Shown here one piece after another: positions 31,193-35,793 of a stretch of 35,793 bases of DNA. A model generated the notes under the pieces. It did not search any database. It was not told the origin of the DNA and worked only from the letters and a program-made list of their open reading frames with translations. Origin of the DNA: Chromera velia (Eukaryota > Sar > Chromeraceae); the NCBI GenBank assembly GCA_018398765.1, contig JAHBMJ010000491.1:8219-44011 (forward strand). The letters run 5' to 3'. A program made the translations under genes and the position numbers. Each line of letters begins with the position of its first letter. Positions within the stretch are counted from its first letter, which is position 1.

Positions 31193-34100
31193 ATGTTTGC
31201 TTTGAAACGTTCAATGGCTCTTCTGTCCCGCGAGATGGAAAGAGGGGGGGGCGGGGGTAGTTGGGGGTCCTCCCCCAAGAAATTCAAGCCCCTGAAGAAA
31301 AAACGGCCGGACGTGTCGTTGAATTATTACATCTGTCGGTCCACGTCTGTCGATGAGGCCTTGGCAACAATTGAGGCCAACCTGGCACTGGCCACTGAGG
31401 TGAACTACGCCACAGTATTCAACTTCGCGGCGAAGAGATCCGAGGTTCCGACAGAGGAAAGAAGGGCGGTGCGCAGCAGACTTGCCCGACTGTTTGAGGC
31501 TCTGAAGAAACATATGCAGACGGAGGAACCGAAAGGAAAAGGTCACGTGCAGGCGAAGACTCTGTCCGTCCTTTCTTCGTCTCTGACCAAACTAGGGTTG
31601 TATGATCAACTGCTGTTCAATCACATTTCCCAGAAGAGTCTCCGTCTCCTACACGAATTCCCCCCCCAGAGTCTAGTGCCGCTCCTTTGGGCCCTTGCGA
31701 AGACTGGCCACGGAGACGGAGACGTCTTCAGGGGTGCTGCCGAGATCCTCAAACCGAATATAGATCTTCTCCATCCGCAGGAAGTTTCAATGCTTCTCTG
31801 GTCGTTTGCGACGTGCGGAATACGGGATGCCGAGTTATTTGGCAGCGCGCTCAGAGCAGCTCAGCCGAGGCTTCCAGACTTCTCCCCTCAGTCAATTGCC
31901 AATGTGATGTGGGCGTGTGGTGCACTGGGTGTGTCTGGAGGTGAGGAGTTCGTGTCGAGAGCGTGTGGGGAAGCCGCACGGCGTGCAAGTGATTTCAAAA
32001 TAGGAGAGAGCGCCATGCTCCTCTGGGGCATTTCTCGGGGCCCCTTTTCCCATTTGCCCCCTCCTGTGCTGTGTGCGAGATTGGCTGATAACATCCTCTC
32101 TCAACTTCCCTCCCTGTCCTCTTCTCCCACTGAGGGTCCATGTGTGCTCCCAGGCATGCTTTCGTTGTCTGCCTTCTCCCTTGCCAGCATCGGCTGCGTC
32201 CATGCGAGGCTACTGCAGACGTTGATGCATAGTGCGAACAAGTGGGCAGCAGACTCGGAAGAAGTGGATGATGTTTCATCCTTTATGGAAGAGGGAGAAA
32301 GAAGAGAAGGGAGGAGAGGAGAGAAGGGGGTAGCTCTGGAGTCTAGAGTATGGACTCAAGTGTGGTTTTCCTGTCTTTCAGCGAGGCTGCTTCTGCCTTC
32401 CGCAGAGGCAAAAGCTGTAAGCCAGGTCATCCAACCACAAGCACTCGCAAAAGCTCGAGAGAGCTTGAGTAACCTGCCTGCCCGTCAGTTGAATGCTGTC
32501 GCTTTGTGGGAGGGGAAGGGGGAGGAATCTGAGAGTGGGGGGGAGACTCAAAGCATCACCCCTGTTGTCTCCCCAACTTCTGATTTTGATCTCTCACGCA
32601 ACTCCCTGATGGGCCTACAAGGAGATGTTTTGAGGACAGTGGGGGCACTTGGAGGCCTGTCTATAGTGAGTGAGTTCAAAGAGCCTCTCTCAGGTCTCAC
32701 CGTTGACGTTGCTGTTTTGCCATCCCAGCACTTAGGCCCCTCTTCTGTCAACAGAGAAACAAAAAAGATCAGCAGGCGCCTCTCTGATCAGACATCACAA
32801 GAACAGTCAGCCTCCTCTTCCTCTTCCTCGATGAATCTCTTCTCTTCCAAAATGTCCCTGGCAAAAACACATCCTCGCGGTGTCAATCAAGAGCCAATAA
32901 AGGAAATTGACCGCCGAGAGGCCCCAGATCCCTCTGTTTCGTTTTCTCCATCCAACGCCCCCCACCCTGCCGCCTCCTCGCATCTCACTCCAATTCTTCC
33001 CTCTTCCCTCTCCCCTCTCTTCTCACGCCCCTCCCCTTCCGTACTCGGTGCGTCGTGTTCATCCACAGCGCGTTGCTTCTCGTCCTCCCCCGCGACGGCT
33101 GCTGGAGAGAGGAGCAGACTCCCTTCTCTCCAAAGAGTCGGGACCCCGACCAGACCCTCAATACTCTCCCCGCAGTCACTGTCGCCTGCCGCCTCATCGT
33201 CCCCTTCTCCTTCCCTTTCCCTTGGGGGAGAAAAAAGAAACCCCCGCGGTTCAGCCAAAGAAACTGCGCGAGGAGACCACACCCGCGTACTACGCAACAA
33301 CAACCTACAGCCCTCCGTGGGGCTCCCAGCAGAGGTCCCGCAAACTCTCCCTCATCCCAGCAGAGCAGCAGCTCTGCCGTCTCCCCTCAGTCCTGCCGCT
33401 GTCAAATCTAATTGCGCAAAGATGAGCGGGATTCCCCTGGAAAGGGACAGAGATGGCAAATCAAAGCTTCAACTTGATCGTCCCCAGAGGAGAAAGGAGG
33501 CCGAGCAAAGGTCACAGATAGAGGGAAGGGAAGCGATGGGTGTGTGTGGACAGTCCCCCTTGCCGAATGAAGCCATTCAGCAGGTCAGCGCTGTGTATAG
33601 AGAGGCAGAAGGGGGTAGAGTCCTGAGGCAAAGAGAAAAGGAAAACGTTCCCCCCAAGGCTTTTTGGAGGCCCTCCCGAGGATCTCGTGGTCTCTTCCAA
33701 CGAGGATCGGTGGAGGGGAGCGCTGTACCGAATGAAAAGAGGAGACGATGGGAAGGAGAGGGAAAGATGGGGTTGATTGGAAGTGCCAACAGATGGGTGG
33801 ATGTGCTGTCTCTCTGGGAGAAGACGGACACCCATAGCACACCAATGAATCTGGTGAGTCAGTTCCTTCTGGCTTTCTCTTCTCTTCTCTGTCCGTGTGT
33901 GTGTGCCTGTGTCTTTTCTTTCTTCTTTTGATTGTCTCTTTCCCTTGTGAACAAATCAAACCTGCATGCTCTGCTTGTGCCGACTTGCCGGACGCTAGAC
34001 GCCTATTTATGGGCCGATGGTGATGTGGTCTGATGATAATGACAATGTCTTGGTTGCTCTTCTGCACTTCATTGCTTCTGCTTTGTTCTTTCTATGGTTT

Positions 34101-34439
34101 CAGTTTGATGGTGGATATTTATTTGAAGTCCATGCAGCCCCTGCCAGTTTGTGGTTCTTCTTCAACCCGTTCACTGTCTTTCTTTCACTACCTGTCCTTT
34201 CTTTTCTTTCTTTCTTTCTTTCTTTCTTTCGGCTTCTCTTCTCGATTTCCTGCCTGCCTCTACGCCTGTCTGCTTACCTTCCTGTGCATGTTATTAAGTG
34301 CCCTTTCCTTTCCTCTTTATGTTCTTTCTCTCTCTTCGTTTGCTGAAGTAACAGGCACCTGAGCATCTCTTTCGCTCTTTTCTGTCTGCCTTCCGTATTG
34401 CCTTCTTTCTCTGTGTGTGTATCTTTCTTTTGGTTTTCT

Positions 34440-34506
<67 letters not shown>

Positions 34507-35203
34507 TTGTGTGTTTGTGTGTGTGTGCGCGCGCGCGCGTGTGTGTGCGTGTGTGTGTGTGAGTGTGCGTGTGTGTGTGTCTGTGATTTGTCGATCTTCT
34601 TCGATGCAGTCCGAGAAGGTGCAGACGCTGAATCGCGCTGTGTTTCTGGCAACGTTCGCCTCCAAGAACCCGCACAGCCGCATCGGGAGGGCTCAGCAGA
34701 AGGGATTCTACCTGGATGGAGATGGATGTGCAGCAGAGGAGGGGGAGAGGGAGGGGAGGCATAGAGATGTAGGGGTGCGAGGGGAGGGGGCAGCAGGAGA
34801 GAGAAAGACGAGGGGGAAGGTACACGACCCAACTGGAGCAGCGGAAAGGGAAAGGGGCAAGAGTGGGATGGCACAGCTGTGGGAGGACGGTCGGTTTTGT
34901 AGGCTTGTGGCGTCAGTAGAGGAATGTTTCCATTGTGAGAACAGAAAAGCTGTGGAGGAACTTTCAGGCGTGGACTTGCAGAGACTGGCAACGGCGGTGG
35001 GAAACTTGGAGAGAGAGAAAGGCGGAGACGGACTCTCGGTTGCTGGAGATGTTTCGGGAGATGAAGAAACGGGGCTAAGACGAAAACAAGAAGTCACCGG
35101 GGGGCGACGGTTGCTGCTCGAGGGTCTGCTGTCGGCAGGCAGGAAGCAGATAGAGAGGATGTCACCCCGTCAGATTTCGGATGTCGTGAATGGATTGCAC
35201 CTG
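31193..35203 (+). CDS. OPR/heptatricopeptide (RAP/FASTK-like) organelle RNA-binding protein, incomplete 3'
   Basis: Exon 1 runs from ATG 31193 to 33853 (887 codons, no stop). Exon 2 is 34610-35203 (198 codons), joined in phase 0 and followed by a GTCAGCTC donor, so the gene continues beyond the window. The N-terminus is basic, possibly an organelle presequence (MFALKRSMALLSREM). Residues about 43-85 (YYICRSTSVDEALATIEANL, then VNYATVFNFAAKR) match the start of apicomplexan RAP-type proteins. Helical repeats at about 150-280 carry the pattern FPPQSLVPLLWALAKTG, HPQEVSMLLWSFATCG, SPQSIANVMWACGALG. Residues about 590-760 are Ser/Pro-rich low complexity. Family knowledge: such repeats bind organelle RNA and often end in a RAP domain, which would lie outside the window. 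Confidence 0.75.
33854..34609 (+). other. Intron of the OPR-like gene with simple repeats
   Basis: Starts GTGAGTCAG and ends GATGCAG. Contains pyrimidine-rich sequence, (CTTT)n at about 34198-34230 and a long (CT)n(GT)n block at about 34438-34580, including a CGCGCGCGCG run near 34528, just before the acceptor. Confidence 0.8.
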
Positions 35204-35256
35204 GTCAGCTCTCTCTCTCTCTTTCTCTCTCTCTGTGTGTGTGTGTGTGTGGGGGN

Positions 35257-35793
35257 ATGGATGTGCAGCAGAGGAGGGGGAGAGGGAGGGGAGGCATAGA
35301 GATGTAGGGGTGCGAGGGGAGGGGGCAGCAGGAGAGAGAAAGACGAGGGGGAAGGTACACGACCCAACTGGAGCAGCGGAAAGGGAAAGGGGCAAGAGTG
35401 GGATGGCACAGCTGTGGGAGGACGGTCGGTTTTGTAGGCTTGTGGCGTCAGTAGAGGAATGTTTCCATTGTGAGAACAGAAAAGCTGTGGAGGAACTTTC
35501 AGGCGTGGACTTGCAGAGACTGGCAACGGCGGTGGGAAACTTGGAGAGAGAGAAAGGCGGAGACGGACTCTCGGTTGCTGGAGATGTTTCGGGAGATGAA
35601 GAAACGGGGCTAAGACGAAAACAAGAAGTCACCGGGGGGCGACGGTTGCTGCTCGAGGGTCTGCTGTCGGCAGGCAGGAAGCAGATAGAGAGGATGTCAC
35701 CCCGTCAGATTTCGGATGTCGTGAATGGATTGCACCTGGTCAGCTCTCTCTCTCTCTTTCTCTCTCTCTGTGTGTGTGTGTGTGTGGGGGGGG
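35257..35793 (+). repeat. Direct duplicate of 34722-35255 after a single N, likely assembly artefact
   Basis: After the N at 35256, the sequence restarts at ATGGATGTGCAGCAGAGG and repeats the second part of exon 2 and the following (CT)n(GT)n(G)n run with no difference I could see. Both copies end in the same G run. Identical copies joined at one N in a homopolymer suggest overlapping contig ends that were not merged. Confidence 0.85.

Noticed and set aside
32887-33425. 138- and 172-aa ORFs in other frames of the OPR-like exon
   Set aside because: Shadows of a Ser/Pro-rich low-complexity coding stretch; the main frame is open for 887 codons.

Overview
This looks like one complete nuclear scaffold from a phototrophic alveolate, most likely a chromerid alga such as Chromera velia. 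That is inference. The basis is intron-rich genes with abundant dinucleotide repeats, a ciliary gene (IFT22), a protein with a signal peptide plus transit-like leader typical of complex plastids, an OPR/heptatricopeptide-like organelle RNA-binding protein, and heavy retrotransposon load. GC-rich exons alternate with AT-rich spacers.

Layout. 1-2359: no gene, two palindromic structures near the edge. 2360-9356: an unrecognised ORF split by a complete Ty3/Gypsy chromodomain retrotransposon (2696-8840; 397-bp LTRs differing at 15 sites by my count). 9357-11114: AT-rich spacer. 11115-14235 (+): IFT22/RABL5, 7 exons. 14269-15067: spacer with a foldback element holding 33-bp repeats. 15068-15377: possible small gene. 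15683-18193 (+): type II membrane glycosyltransferase-like gene. 18500-20097 (-): decayed, 5'-truncated reverse-transcriptase remnant. 20935-25059 (-): 9-exon gene with an acidic tail. 25234-30338 (-): 9-exon gene with a plastid-type leader. 31193-end (+): large OPR-like gene, incomplete. The last 537 bases after a single N repeat the preceding block and look like an assembly artefact.

Exon models were built by hand from phase and splice-site agreement. The resolved coding sums are multiples of three: IFT22 555 nt, 20935-25059 gene 1023 nt, 25234-30338 gene 1572 nt.

The most interesting signal is in the retrotransposon. Its two long ORFs (674 and 1096 codons) have no frameshift but contain 12 in-frame TAA/TAG codons, none TGA, mostly where glutamine fits the family, and both ORFs end at TGA. 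The ORF it interrupts shows the same pattern (three in-frame TAA, ends TGA). Neighbouring host genes contain no internal TAA/TAG in roughly 2,500 codons and end at TGA, TAA, TAG and TAG. Either these repeats are read with TAA/TAG as Gln (suppression or a different code), or a context-specific mutation process made only these stops. A second host-level signal is unusual splice sites: acceptors GCAG in 22 of 24 introns and donors GTCNGTC in 9 of 25.
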